Positions 8,919 through 17,280 of a DNA stretch of 64,000 bases are shown one piece after another. This DNA is from Scleromatobacter sp039920745 (GTDB taxonomy: Bacteria; Pseudomonadota; Gammaproteobacteria; Burkholderiales; Burkholderiaceae_C). Each line of letters begins with the position of its first letter. Positions within the stretch are counted from its first letter, which is position 1. Where the stretch lies: assembly GCA_039920745.1 (NCBI GenBank), contig JBDSDD010000058.1:1-64000 (forward strand), given 5' to 3'. Made by a program: the position numbers and the translations under genes. The notes under the pieces are model-generated. The model was not told the origin of the DNA. It did no database searches and was given only the letters and a program-made list of their open reading frames with translations.

Positions 8919-9121
8919 CGGGCGATTGTCGCCGAGTTCCGGCGCCCCCCTGGCTGCCGGAGGCCGGAATGCGACGGGCGTTGCCGCTGTTACGCCGAAT
9001 GGAGGATCCGGCGCGCTGTCTGCTCCATCAATAGGCAACGATCGGCGCTACCCGAACGTGCGGCGATGAGCGTGCGTGCCTTGCAGCGCGAGTGCGGCGT
9101 GGCGGGGTCGGTCAACAAGCC

Positions 9122-9871
9122 TCAGACCGTCATCCCGCCCGAGACCTCGATGACCGCCCCGTTGATGTAGCTCGCCTCGTCGCTCGCGAGGAACGCGTAG
9201 ACGTTGGCGATCTCGTCGGGTCGGCCGAGGCGGTGCAGCGGTACTTGCTCGCGCATGTGCTGCAACACCTTTTCGGGGATGGTGGCGAGGATCGGCGTCT
9301 CGACGAAGCCCGGCGCGACGGCATTCACGCGGATGCCCTTGGGCCCCAGCTCGCGGCTCCAGGTCTTGGTGAAACCGATCACGCCGAACTTGGTGGCGGC
9401 GTAGTTGGTCTGGCCGAAGTTGCCGTACAGGCCGACGACCGAACTCGCGTTGAGGATGGTGCCGCTGCCTTGCGCGATCATCGTGTCGGCGACGGCTTGT
9501 GCGCAGTGGAACACGCCGCGCAGGTTGACGTCGATGACGGCGTCGAACTGCTCGAGTGTCATCTTCTGCAGGCGCGCGTCCTTGGTGATGCCCGCGTTGT
9601 TGACCAGCGAGTCGATGCGGCCGAAACGCGCCAGCGTCGCGGCGACCATCGCGTCGACCTGCGCGCGATCGGTGACGTCGACCACCTGGCCCATGCAGGC
9701 GGCCCCGTCGACGCTGGCGGCGGAGACCGCCGCCACGGCGGCATCGACCGCGGCCGACTTGATGTCGCAGATCACGACGCTGGCGCCTTCACGGGCGAAT
9801 TTCAGTGCGGTGGCCAGGCCGATGCCTTGGGCGGCGCCGGTGACGAGGGCGATCTTTTGGGCGAGGCGCAT
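9122..9871 (-). CDS. SDR-family 3-oxoacyl-ACP/acetoacetyl-CoA reductase-like protein
   Basis: An NAD(P)H-dependent short-chain dehydrogenase of 249 residues, most like FabG. The cofactor loop TGAAQGIG is at 11-18, NNAG at 91-94, and the catalytic residues are S144, Y157 and K161 in the pattern NASSVVG...YAATK. It ends in the FabG-type signature GAVIEVSGGM. The substrate is not determined: a keto-acyl-ACP, or acetoacetyl-CoA for PHB synthesis. It is not in a fab cluster. The start at 9871 gives the canonical N-terminus; the frame extends further upstream without resemblance to the family. Confidence 0.88.
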   Translation of the reverse strand: MRLAQKIALVTGAAQGIGLATALKFAREGASVVICDIKSAAVDAAVAAVSAASVDGAACMGQVVDVTDRAQVDAMVAATLARFGRIDSLVNNAGITKDARLQKMTLEQFDAVIDVNLRGVFHCAQAVADTMIAQGSGTILNASSVVGLYGNFGQTNYAATKFGVIGFTKTWSRELGPKGIRVNAVAPGFVETPILATIPEKVLQHMREQVPLHRLGRPDEIANVYAFLASDEASYINGAVIEVSGGMTV

Positions 9872-10009
9872 GAAATCGGGAGTCGTTGCGATGCATCGAT
9901 TGTCGCCGAGCGCACCGGCATGGCGTCGTCCCGAATCGGTCAACGACGCCGGAATGGCCCTTGACCTGCACGGCTCTCGGGCGCAGCCGCAGCCAGCACG
10001 GCGCGCGCC

Positions 10010-10603
10010 TCAGAGCTGCAAGTGGCGCAGCAGGTCGGGCACGTGGGACTCGAAATCCGACAGCCCGTGATCGCTTCCGGCGATCAGCTTCAGCGGCCCC
10101 TGCGCGTAGCGCGAGGTCATCTCGCGCCAGTCCAGCACCTCGTCGCCCTTCGCGACGATGGCCAGGATGTTGCGCGGGTGCGCGAGCGGTACGGGCGGCG
10201 TCATCGCGACCAGCTCGTCGACGTACTCGCGCCTGAAATCGAAGGTTTCGGTGGCCGAGTGGTACATCGTCTGGCGGCCGATGTGCGCCGCGAGATCGCG
10301 GGCCGGGTCGACCGCCGGATTGACCAGCACCGCGCGGCAGCCGAGCGACTCGGCGATGATCGTCGCGTAGAAGCCGCCCAGCGAACTGCCGATGACGCCC
10401 GTCGTCGCCACCGGCCACCCGGCGACGAGCCCGCGCAATTGTTCCAGTGCGGCGGCCGGCGACGGCGGCAGTTGCGGGCAGGCCCAGACGACGTCCGGTC
10501 GATGCGCGGCGACCCAGCCGGCCATCCAGCGCGCCTTGAACGACTGCGCCGACGAGCGGAAGCCGTGCAGGTAGAGCAGGTGAGTGACCACGCCAGCGCG
10601 CAC
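10010..10603 (-). CDS. yqiA: YqiA-like alpha/beta-hydrolase (esterase)
   Basis: A small serine esterase of the YqiA/UPF0227 type. The 197 residues contain the oxyanion LYLHGFRSSAQSFK, the nucleophile elbow GSSLGGFYA and a C-terminal catalytic His in GSDHGLSDF. The natural substrate is unknown. The start is a GTG at 10603, one base after the mpl stop, or a GTG at 10591 (VVTHLLYLHGF); either keeps the whole fold. Its position directly after mpl suggests co-transcription with peptidoglycan recycling, without proving a functional link. Confidence 0.85.
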   Translation of the reverse strand: MRAGVVTHLLYLHGFRSSAQSFKARWMAGWVAAHRPDVVWACPQLPPSPAAALEQLRGLVAGWPVATTGVIGSSLGGFYATIIAESLGCRAVLVNPAVDPARDLAAHIGRQTMYHSATETFDFRREYVDELVAMTPPVPLAHPRNILAIVAKGDEVLDWREMTSRYAQGPLKLIAGSDHGLSDFESHVPDLLRHLQL

Positions 10604-10604
10604 C

Positions 10605-11987
10605 TCAGGTGTGCGGTGCCTCGAGCGCGGTCAGCAACTTCGCATGAATGCCGCCGAAGCCGCCGTTGCTCATGCACAGGATGTGGTCACCGGGCTTGGC
10701 CACGCGCACGACGGCCGACACCAGCGCGCCGATCGAGTCGCACACCTGGGCCTGCTTGCCCAACGGTGCGAGCGCCTCGCCGGCGTCCCACGTGAGGCCG
10801 CCCGAGTGGCAGAACGACAGGTCGGCTTCTTCGAGCGCCCAGGGCAGTTGCGCCTTCATCGCGCCTTGCTTCATCGTGTTGGAGCGCGGCTCGAACACGG
10901 CCAGGATGCGCTGGGCGCCAACCTTGCGGCGCAGGCCATCGATGGTGGTGCGGATCGCGGTCGGATGGTGCGCGAAGTCGTCGTACACGCGGATGGTGTT
11001 GCTCTCACCCTTGAGCTCGAGCCGGCGCGCGACGTTCTCGAAGCGGGCGAGCGCGCTGGCGGCCGTGGCCGGGGCAACGCCCAGGTGTTCGGCGGCGGCG
11101 ATCGCGGCGAGCGCGTTCATCTGGTTGTGCTCGCCCAGCAGGTGCCATTCGACGCGGGCGATCTTCATCGAGCCGCGCAGCACGTCGAACGCGTGCGGTT
11201 CGCCGCGGGCGCGCAGCGAGCCGGGCTCTTCCTTGCGGGCGCCGAAGCGCTGCACCTCGCTCCAGCAGCCGCGCTCGAGCACGCGCTGCAGCGATTCCTC
11301 GCGCGAGTTGACGACGATTCGGCCGCGCGACGGCATCGTTCGCACCAGGTGATGGAACTGGGTCTCGATGGCGGCCAGGTCGGGGAAGATGTCCGCGTGG
11401 TCGTACTCGAGGTTGTTCAGCACCGCCGTGCGCGGGTGGTAGTGGACGAACTTGCTGCGCTTGTCGAAGAAGGCCGTGTCGTACTCGTCGGCTTCGATGA
11501 CGAAGGGCGAGCGCGCGCCGCCGGCGCCGGGGGTCTTGCCCAGGCGAGCCGACACGCCGAAGTTGCGCGGCACGCCGCCCACGAGGAAGCCGGGTTCGAG
11601 CCCGGCCTGGTCGAGGATCCAGGCGAGCATCGCCGTCGTCGTCGTCTTGCCGTGGGTGCCGGCCACCGCCAGCACGTGGCGGCCTTCCAGCACGTGCTCG
11701 GCCAGCCATTGCGGGCCACTGACGTAGGCCAGGCCGTCGTCGAGGATGGCCTCCATCAGGGGATTGCCGCGCGAGACGGCGTTGCCGATGACGAAGACGT
11801 CGGGCGCCAGCGCCACCTGGTCGGTGCCGTAGCCGTCGATCAGCTCGATGCCGAGGGCGCGCAACTGGTCGCTCATCGGCGGGTAGACGTTGGCGTCGCA
11901 GCCGGTCACCTTGTGGCCGGCCTCGCGCGCCAGGGCTGCGAGGCCGCCCATGAAGGTGCCGCAGATGCCGAGGATATGGATATGCAT
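10605..11987 (-). CDS. mpl: UDP-N-acetylmuramate:L-Ala-gamma-D-Glu-meso-DAP ligase
   Basis: Joins recycled murein tripeptide to UDP-MurNAc in peptidoglycan recycling. The 460 residues have the Mur-ligase order. An N-terminal nucleotide-sugar domain (MHIHILGICGTFMGGLA) leads to the ATP loop AGTHGKTTTT at 109-118, the central-domain YDTAFFDKRSKFVHY, and a C-terminal domain with YDDFAHHPTAIR and FEPRSNTMKQG. The GTFMGG variant of the first loop and the DDFAHHPTA motif distinguish Mpl from MurC. A repeat element lies immediately upstream. Confidence 0.96.
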   Translation of the reverse strand: MHIHILGICGTFMGGLAALAREAGHKVTGCDANVYPPMSDQLRALGIELIDGYGTDQVALAPDVFVIGNAVSRGNPLMEAILDDGLAYVSGPQWLAEHVLEGRHVLAVAGTHGKTTTTAMLAWILDQAGLEPGFLVGGVPRNFGVSARLGKTPGAGGARSPFVIEADEYDTAFFDKRSKFVHYHPRTAVLNNLEYDHADIFPDLAAIETQFHHLVRTMPSRGRIVVNSREESLQRVLERGCWSEVQRFGARKEEPGSLRARGEPHAFDVLRGSMKIARVEWHLLGEHNQMNALAAIAAAEHLGVAPATAASALARFENVARRLELKGESNTIRVYDDFAHHPTAIRTTIDGLRRKVGAQRILAVFEPRSNTMKQGAMKAQLPWALEEADLSFCHSGGLTWDAGEALAPLGKQAQVCDSIGALVSAVVRVAKPGDHILCMSNGGFGGIHAKLLTALEAPHT

Positions 11988-12000
11988 GAAAAGTGTGCCC

Positions 12001-12088
12001 CAGTCTGCGGGTTACCGCAGACAGCCCCCGAGGGGCGTGCGGCCTTGCTTCGGAGCGGCCGGGCGCGGCGGGCGCGCGCTTGCGCCCT
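12001..12088. repeat. Dispersed intergenic repeat, family A, copy 1
   Basis: Begins with a palindromic head, CAGTCTGCGG then CCGCAGACAG, followed by CCCCCGAGGGGC, a GC-rich middle and an end CGCCCTCCGC. The same layout recurs at 48824-48915. The segment CTTCGGAGCGGCCGGG (12048-12063) recurs in inverse orientation at 31863-31878. It fills most of the 202-base gap between mpl and the mutarotase gene. Its role is unknown; such elements can form RNA hairpins or act as REP-like sequences. Confidence 0.7.
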
Positions 12089-12189
12089 CCGCATTGCCGA
12101 CACGCGCCGGAGAGACGGATTGCAGGAAACGTACCAGCTCGGTGCAGCTTGGCGCCACGGTGGGACGTGAAGTTGTCGAGGACACAGGA

Positions 12190-13032
12190 TCAGCTTGCGA
12201 TGAATGTCTGCATGCCGGCCCATTCGTCGCCGGGCGGCAGCGTGACCGGGTCGATCACACGCGCGGCCTCGACACACAGCATCTTCTGCCAGTCGTCATC
12301 GGGCAGGTCGCCCAGCTGGACGGCCTTCTCCGGGCCAGGGTTCCAGACGACGACGTCGGTGAAACCGGCACGGGCGATCGACACGCGTCGACCCAGTTCG
12401 CGCAGCGTCAGCGTGTTGCCGACGTCGTGGTACAGGCGGTCGATCTCGCCGACGACCTGGGTCACGTCGCCCCACTGTTCCTGCCACTGGCCGGTGGTGT
12501 TGTCCTCGAACTTGACGTTCTGCAAGCCCTCCAGCTGCGCCTTGAGCACATCATTGGTGCGCAGATAGCTGTGCAGCGCCACGCTGAACTCGAACGGGAG
12601 GTCGCCGGTATTGGTCACGGCAATCTCGACGTCGAGCTGCTTGCCGACGACGCTGACGGTGATCTCGGCCTCGAAATCGTGTGGCCACAACGCCAGCGTG
12701 TCGTCGTTGGCGATGAACTTGAGCACCGCCTGGGCATGTTGGCCATGCGACGCCGTGCTTTCCAGTTGCCAGGCGCGCGTGCGCAGCAGGCCGTGGCGCG
12801 GCAGCGTGCCGCGGCTCGAGAACTGCGGAAAGATCACCGGCACGCCGCCGCGCACGGCGTGGCCTTCGCCGTAAAGGCTCATCGGCGAGACGTACAGCTG
12901 TTCGTCGCCCCCGGCCGGCACCCAGCTCACCAGGTGGCCGCCGTGCAGCAGGATCGTGGCGCGGGCGCCATCGGACGATTGCAGCGCGACGGCGGGATGG
13001 CCGTTGAATTCGGTGTGTTTTGCGGAAGCCAA
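12190..13032 (-). CDS. D-hexose-6-phosphate mutarotase (aldose 1-epimerase family)
   Basis: Probably interconverts the alpha and beta anomers of glucose-6-phosphate. The 280-residue protein is of the YeaD type: ILLHGGHLVSWVPAGGDEQLYVS near the start, GGVPVIFPQFSSRG, and the conserved VAVTNTGDLPFEFSVALHSYL and VVWNPGPEKA stretches. These include the His and Glu positions expected for proton transfer. It starts four bases after the hemL stop and is probably translated from the hemL message. The sugar phosphate preference cannot be read from sequence. Confidence 0.9.
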   Translation of the reverse strand: MASAKHTEFNGHPAVALQSSDGARATILLHGGHLVSWVPAGGDEQLYVSPMSLYGEGHAVRGGVPVIFPQFSSRGTLPRHGLLRTRAWQLESTASHGQHAQAVLKFIANDDTLALWPHDFEAEITVSVVGKQLDVEIAVTNTGDLPFEFSVALHSYLRTNDVLKAQLEGLQNVKFEDNTTGQWQEQWGDVTQVVGEIDRLYHDVGNTLTLRELGRRVSIARAGFTDVVVWNPGPEKAVQLGDLPDDDWQKMLCVEAARVIDPVTLPPGDEWAGMQTFIAS

Positions 13033-13036
13033 GGGT

Positions 13037-14329
13037 TCAGAGTGCTGCGAAGGCGGCGCGTGCGGCCTTCAAGGTGTGTTCGATCTCTGCCGGGCCGTGG
13101 GCGGAACTGACGAAACCGGCCTCGTAGAGCGCCGGGGCGAAGTAGACGCCGTCGTCCAGCATCGCGTGGAAGAAGCGGTTGAAGCGCTCCTTGTCCACCG
13201 CGACGGCGCTGGTGTAGTTGTGCGGCAGCGTGTCGGTGAAGAAGAAGCCGAACAGGCCGCCTTCCGAATCGACGCTCATGGCGATGTCGGCGTCGTTGGC
13301 CGCCGCCTTCAGACCGTCGACGAGCTCGCGCGTGCGAGCGCCGAGCGCGGCATGGAAGCCGGGCTTCGAGATCTCGTGCAGCGTCGCCAGGCCGCAGGCG
13401 GTGGCGACCGGATTGCCCGAGAGCGTGCCCGCCTGGTAGGCCGGACCGAGCGGGGCAAGCTGGGCCATGATCTTGCGCGAGGCGCCGAAGGCCGCCAGCG
13501 GCATGCCCCCACCGATGACCTTGCCGAACACGCTGATGTCGGGCACGAAGCCGGGAATCTGCTGCGCGTAGAGGCTTTGCGCGCCGCCGAGCGCCACGCG
13601 GAAGCCGGTCATCACCTCGTCCAGGATCAGCAACGCGCCGTGGTGGTGGCACAGCTCGCGCAGGCGCTTCATGAAGGGCACGCTGGTGCGCACGAAGTTC
13701 ATGTTGCCGGCGATCGGCTCGATGATCACGCAGGCCAACTGGTCGCCATAGGCCGCGAAGGCCTCTTCCAGCTGGGCCAGGTTGTTGAAGTCGAGCACGC
13801 TGGTGTGCTGGACGACCTCGGGCGGCACGCCGGCGGAGGTGGGATGGCCGAACGTTGCCAGGCCAGAGCCGGCCTTGACCAGCAGCGCGTCGGCGTGGCC
13901 GTGGTAGCAGCCCTCGAACTTGATCAGGCGCGAGCGCCCGGTGGCCGCGCGCGCGAGGCGGATCGCGCTCATGCAGGCCTCGGTGCCGGAGCTGACCAGG
14001 CGCACCTGCTCGACACTGGGCACGTGGTGGATGATCTGCTCGGCCAGCTCGACCTCGCGCTCGGTGGGCGCACCGAAGCTGAAGCCGTCGCGCGCGGCGC
14101 GCAGCACGGCGTCGAGCACCGCCGGGTGGCCGTGCCCCAGGATCATCGGGCCCCATGAGCCGATGTAGTCGACGTAGCGCTTGCCTTCGGCGTCGGTGAT
14201 GGTGGCACCGTCGCCGCGCGCAATGAAGCGTGGCGTGCCACCAACAGCTTTGAACGCTCGAACGGGGGAATTCACGCCGCCCGGGATGACCTTCTGGGCG
14301 CGTTCGAACAGTTCGTCATTAGTGGACAC
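13037..14329 (-). CDS. hemL: Glutamate-1-semialdehyde 2,1-aminomutase
   Basis: Makes 5-aminolevulinate from glutamate-1-semialdehyde, the C5 route to heme. The 430 residues from GTG at 14329 (VSTNDELFERAQKVIPGG) match the family. Features are GSWGPMILGH, the PLP-phosphate region SSGTEACMSA at about 113-122, LDEVMTGFR at about 236-244 and the PLP-binding K270 in FGKVIGGGMP. The start lies inside the end of the upstream kinase gene (11-base overlap); a longer in-frame extension upstream is Arg/Pro-rich and not family-like. The hemL-thiD-rubredoxin-pilG neighbourhood is typical of betaproteobacteria. Confidence 0.97.
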   Translation of the reverse strand: MSTNDELFERAQKVIPGGVNSPVRAFKAVGGTPRFIARGDGATITDAEGKRYVDYIGSWGPMILGHGHPAVLDAVLRAARDGFSFGAPTEREVELAEQIIHHVPSVEQVRLVSSGTEACMSAIRLARAATGRSRLIKFEGCYHGHADALLVKAGSGLATFGHPTSAGVPPEVVQHTSVLDFNNLAQLEEAFAAYGDQLACVIIEPIAGNMNFVRTSVPFMKRLRELCHHHGALLILDEVMTGFRVALGGAQSLYAQQIPGFVPDISVFGKVIGGGMPLAAFGASRKIMAQLAPLGPAYQAGTLSGNPVATACGLATLHEISKPGFHAALGARTRELVDGLKAAANDADIAMSVDSEGGLFGFFFTDTLPHNYTSAVAVDKERFNRFFHAMLDDGVYFAPALYEAGFVSSAHGPAEIEHTLKAARAAFAAL

Positions 14330-15272
14330 TGCGCGAGCCTCCCGCTTCCGTCGTGTCGTCCGACAGCGCTTCCTCGATCGTCTCGTTGCCTTCCTCGTCT
14401 TCGCCGGGCGGCAGTGCCCAGAAGAAACGGTCGGGCACGACCCCGCCCATGCCGGGCCGGAAACCGGCATCCAGGCTCTGGTCGAGAAACTGCAGCGCCT
14501 CGCCGACGGCGGCCTGCAACTCGGCGGCGGCGCCCAGCAGCGCGGCCATGGCGGCCGACAGCGTGTCGCCCGCCCCCACGAAGGTGGCTTCGAACAGCTC
14601 GAACTTCTCGCCCGTGAGCGCGCCCTGGGGCGACGCCAGCACGTTGTCGATGAACTGGCCGGCGCCCTTGGCCGGCAGCATCACGCCGGTGACCAGCACG
14701 AAGCGGGTGCCGTGCTCGGCAGCAGCCACCGCCAGCTCGCGCGGCGAGGCCGGTCGGTCGGAATCCCATTCGGGCAGCAGGAAGTCGGTGAGCGTCTTGT
14801 GGTTTCCGATCAACACTTCGGTGGCCGGCAGGATCAACTCGCGGAAAGCGTCCAGATAGGTGTTCTGGTCGTCGTCCTCCATGAAGGACAGGGCCGGCAG
14901 GTAGGCGACGACCGGCACGTCCGGGTAGTCGGACAGCACCTCGGCGACCGCGCTGACGTTGTCGGTGTTGCCCAGGAACCCCACCTTGATGCCGGCAACG
15001 GTGATGTCTTCGAGGATGCAGCGGGCCTGCTCGACCACGGCGTCAGCGTCGATCACGTGCTGGTCGAAAATCTCGGCGGTGTCGCGCATCAGCACCGAAG
15101 TAACCACGGGAAGCGCATGGGCGCCCATCGCGGCAATCGTTGCTACATCGCCCGCAATACCCCCTGCGCCACTGGCATCGCTCGCGTTAAAGCTCAGAAT
15201 GCAGGCAGGCGCACTGGCTTCTTCAGCGAGTTCTTCGGGCGTTTCCGCGTCGGTAGGAAGGTCCATTGACAT
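14319..15272 (-). CDS. ThiD-like hydroxymethylpyrimidine (phosphate) kinase
   Basis: A ribokinase-fold kinase resembling ThiD, which phosphorylates HMP and HMP-P for thiamine synthesis. It opens with an acidic leader, then LSFNASDASGAGGIAGD (about 27-42), the ThiD-type nucleotide/substrate loop. The anion-hole and catalytic-base motif is GAGDTLSAA at 233-241, with Asp. The product is longer than ThiD (317 against about 266) because of both tails, including an acidic C-terminus (PPGEDEEGNETIEEAL). No other thi genes are adjacent, so the HMP role is inferred from fold and motif alone. Confidence 0.75.
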   Translation of the reverse strand: MSMDLPTDAETPEELAEEASAPACILSFNASDASGAGGIAGDVATIAAMGAHALPVVTSVLMRDTAEIFDQHVIDADAVVEQARCILEDITVAGIKVGFLGNTDNVSAVAEVLSDYPDVPVVAYLPALSFMEDDDQNTYLDAFRELILPATEVLIGNHKTLTDFLLPEWDSDRPASPRELAVAAAEHGTRFVLVTGVMLPAKGAGQFIDNVLASPQGALTGEKFELFEATFVGAGDTLSAAMAALLGAAAELQAAVGEALQFLDQSLDAGFRPGMGGVVPDRFFWALPPGEDEEGNETIEEALSDDTTEAGGSRSVH

Positions 15273-15358
15273 GTCCGATGGGGTCCAAGTTGTGAAGCTT
15301 GCCCGGAAAATGTGATTAGTTTGGCCCTTAACGCGTCGTTAACCGCTCGGGGCCGTGG

Positions 15359-15379
15359 CTACAATCCAGACGATTGTAG
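15359..15379. promoter_or_regulatory. Inverted repeat overlapping a possible -10 box of the rubredoxin gene
   Basis: CTACAATC and GATTGTAG form perfect 8-base arms with a 5-base spacer. The left arm contains TACAAT (15360-15365), a plausible sigma70 -10 hexamer 36-41 bases before the rubredoxin GTG; no good -35 is visible. The 128-base divergent gap otherwise contains TTAACGCGTCGTTAA (15328-15342), itself a near palindrome. Either could be an operator. Confidence 0.4.
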
Positions 15380-15400
15380 TGACCCTGAACGCGAACGACT

Positions 15401-15574
15401 GTGAACGAACCTCAAACCTGGATGTGCCTGATCTGCGGCTGGATCTATGACGAAGCCGCCGGAGACGCTGAAACTGGTTTGCTGCCCGGGACCCCCTGGG
15501 CTGCTGTTCCGATGAACTGGACGTGTCCGGAATGCGGCGCACGCAAGGAAGATTTCGAGATGGTCCGCATCTGA
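15401..15574 (+). CDS. Rubredoxin
   Basis: A 57-residue non-heme iron electron carrier. Both iron-binding knuckles are present: MCLICGWIYDEA near residue 10 and WTCPECGARKEDF near residue 40, each CxxC. The spacing and the aromatic residues around them are those of classic rubredoxins. Translation starts at a GTG at 15401; no in-frame ATG is available. It lies between the divergent thiD-like gene and pilG, a conserved position in betaproteobacteria. Its redox partner is not encoded nearby. Confidence 0.95.
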   Translation: MNEPQTWMCLICGWIYDEAAGDAETGLLPGTPWAAVPMNWTCPECGARKEDFEMVRI

Positions 15575-15616
15575 TGGAAGAACCCACGATGGCGAATGTT
15601 CTGAACGAGACCTCCC

Positions 15617-16045
15617 ATGGCTGATGTCACGCCGGCCCCCTCCGCCACACCGGCATTGCCTGCGGTACGCGTGCTCGTGATCGACGACAGCAACACGATC
15701 CGGCGCAGCGCCGAGATCTTCCTGCGCCAGGGCGGGCACGAAGTGGTGCTGGCCGAAGACGGCTTCGATGCCCTGGCCAAGGTCAACGACCACACGCCCG
15801 ACCTGATCTTCTGCGACATCCTGATGCCGCGGCTCGACGGTTACCAGACCTGCGCGATCATCAAGCGCAATCCGCGCTTCACCGCGGTGCCCATCATCAT
15901 GCTGTCCTCCAAGGACGGCGTGTTCGACAAGGCGCGTGGCCGGATGGTCGGCTCCGAGGATTACCTGACCAAGCCCTTCACGAAGGAACAGCTCTTGCGC
16001 GCGGTGGCCCAATACCACCCGGCTCGACTTTCCGCCGAACATTAG
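15617..16045 (+). CDS. pilG: Response regulator of the Pil-Chp twitching-motility system (PilG-like)
   Basis: A stand-alone CheY-like receiver of 142 residues with a 17-residue Pro/Ala-rich leader. The acidic pair is D23-D24 (VIDDSN), the phosphorylated Asp is D67 in FCDILMPRLDGYQ, and the conserved Lys is in TKPF. In Pseudomonas, PilG is the receiver promoting pilus extension. The order pilG-pilH-pilI-pilJ-chpA seen here supports the assignment. It lies 42 bases after rubredoxin. Confidence 0.92.
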   Translation: MADVTPAPSATPALPAVRVLVIDDSNTIRRSAEIFLRQGGHEVVLAEDGFDALAKVNDHTPDLIFCDILMPRLDGYQTCAIIKRNPRFTAVPIIMLSSKDGVFDKARGRMVGSEDYLTKPFTKEQLLRAVAQYHPARLSAEH

Positions 16046-16137
16046 AAGTTTCCCGTCCGGGTATTTGCGGCCGCCGAACGTGGCCGATATGTAGACGGGC
16101 CAAAAGCGCACTCCAGGCGCGATTCCAAGGACACACC

Positions 16138-16503
16138 ATGCCGATCCAGCACATTCTCCTGGTCGATGATTCGAAGACCGAATTGGCTTATCTTTCCGAC
16201 CTGCTCGCGAAGCGGGGTTTCACCGTGCGCACGGCTGAAAATGGCGAGGACGCGATGAAGCGCCTGGCCGAAGGCAAGCCGGACCTGATCCTGATGGACG
16301 TCGTGATGCCTGGAACGAATGGTTACCAGTTGACGCGCTCGATCACCCGCGATCCCCGATATTCGGACATTCCGGTGATCATGTGCACCAGCAAGGGCCA
16401 GGAAACCGACCGGGTCTGGGGCCTGCGCCAAGGCGCCCGCGACTACGTCGTGAAGCCTGTCGATACCGACGACCTGATGGCCAAGATCAAGTCCCTGGGA
16501 TGA
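16138..16503 (+). CDS. pilH: Response regulator of the Pil-Chp system (PilH-like)
   Basis: A 121-residue single receiver domain: VDDSKTE with D10-D11, phospho-acceptor D54 in ILMDVVMPGTNGYQ and the conserved Lys in VVKPVDTDD. It is the second CheY-like protein of the operon, as in Pseudomonas, where PilH opposes or buffers PilG signalling. It is 92 bases downstream of pilG; a GC-rich repeat follows its stop. Confidence 0.92.
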   Translation: MPIQHILLVDDSKTELAYLSDLLAKRGFTVRTAENGEDAMKRLAEGKPDLILMDVVMPGTNGYQLTRSITRDPRYSDIPVIMCTSKGQETDRVWGLRQGARDYVVKPVDTDDLMAKIKSLG

Positions 16504-16507
16504 CTGT

Positions 16508-16596
16508 CCCCACGCTCCTCTCGTCGTTGCCTCCCAAGGGGCGGGCCCGGGCGGTGACCCTCGCTTTGCGAGAGCTCGGATGGGCCTGCGGCCGGC
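16508..16596. repeat. Dispersed intergenic repeat, family B, copy 1
   Basis: Lies between pilH and pilI. It begins CCCCACGCTCC, passes through a short GC-rich inverted stretch with GGGGCG, then GCTCGGATG, and ends GGGCCTGCGGCCGGC. The same ordered blocks recur between pilJ and chpA at 19842-19940. The end block is itself palindromic (GCCTGCGGC/GCCGGC) and can fold. Confidence 0.65.
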
Positions 16597-16631
16597 TGGG
16601 CGCGACTTTAGTTTGCTGCTGATAAGAATCC

Positions 16632-17168
16632 ATGGCCAATAAAGATGCCCTGCGTGAATTGCAAACCCGGCTGGCGAGCCGCCTGCAAGCCGCCAAGACG
16701 CAGCCGCGTGCGCGAGGCTGGCTTGCCGTCGAATGCGCCGGCGTCGGCCTGCTGCTGCCGCTGGCCCAGGCCGGCGAGATCTTCCCGCTTCGCGCGCTGT
16801 TGAAGCTGCCGCACGCCAAGCCGTGGATGACGGGCGTGGCGCAGTTGCGGGGCGACCTGTATACCGTGATCGACCTCGCGGCCTTCCTGGGGCTGCGCGC
16901 GCCGAAGTCCAACGACCCGGCGGCGCTCGACGGCCAGCTCGTGATGCTGGCTCCGACGTTGCAGGTCAACGCCGCGCTGCGCGTCGACCGCCTGGCCGGC
17001 CTGCGCGGCGAAGAACAATTGACGCGCGAGGCCGAATCGGCCGAGAGCGTCGGTGCCCGGCCCGCGTTCGCGGCCGGCCGCTGGACGGACGCCGCAGGCG
17101 CGTCCTGGCAGGAAATCGATCTGGGAGCGCTGGCCGTGGATGGCGCGTTCCTGGATGTGATGAGCTGA
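16632..17168 (+). CDS. pilI: CheW-like scaffold protein of the Pil-Chp system (PilI-like)
   Basis: Couples the chemoreceptor PilJ to the kinase ChpA. The 178-residue protein has a helical N-terminus, then a CheW-type beta fold with LLLPLAQAGEIFPLRALLKLPHAKPWMTGVAQLRGDLYTVIDLAAFLG, which contains the conserved RG (residues 75-76) and VIDL elements of CheW. Position between the receivers and the receptor gene supports PilI. A family-B repeat lies just upstream. Confidence 0.9.
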   Translation: MANKDALRELQTRLASRLQAAKTQPRARGWLAVECAGVGLLLPLAQAGEIFPLRALLKLPHAKPWMTGVAQLRGDLYTVIDLAAFLGLRAPKSNDPAALDGQLVMLAPTLQVNAALRVDRLAGLRGEEQLTREAESAESVGARPAFAAGRWTDAAGASWQEIDLGALAVDGAFLDVMS

Positions 17169-17280
17169 ACAAAGGGTTCGGTCGCGACGACGCGCCGCGC
17201 AGGCGGCGGCAAGGCACTCAGTGCGTCGAGCGGCGGTTCGGGATTGGTTGGGATTTGAAATCTAGCGTGAAGAGGACGAG

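Noticed and set aside
8919..9121. 203-base gap between the RNB and SDR genes considered for a small gene
   Set aside because: No frame with a plausible start and coding composition, and no hairpin or promoter consensus stands out.
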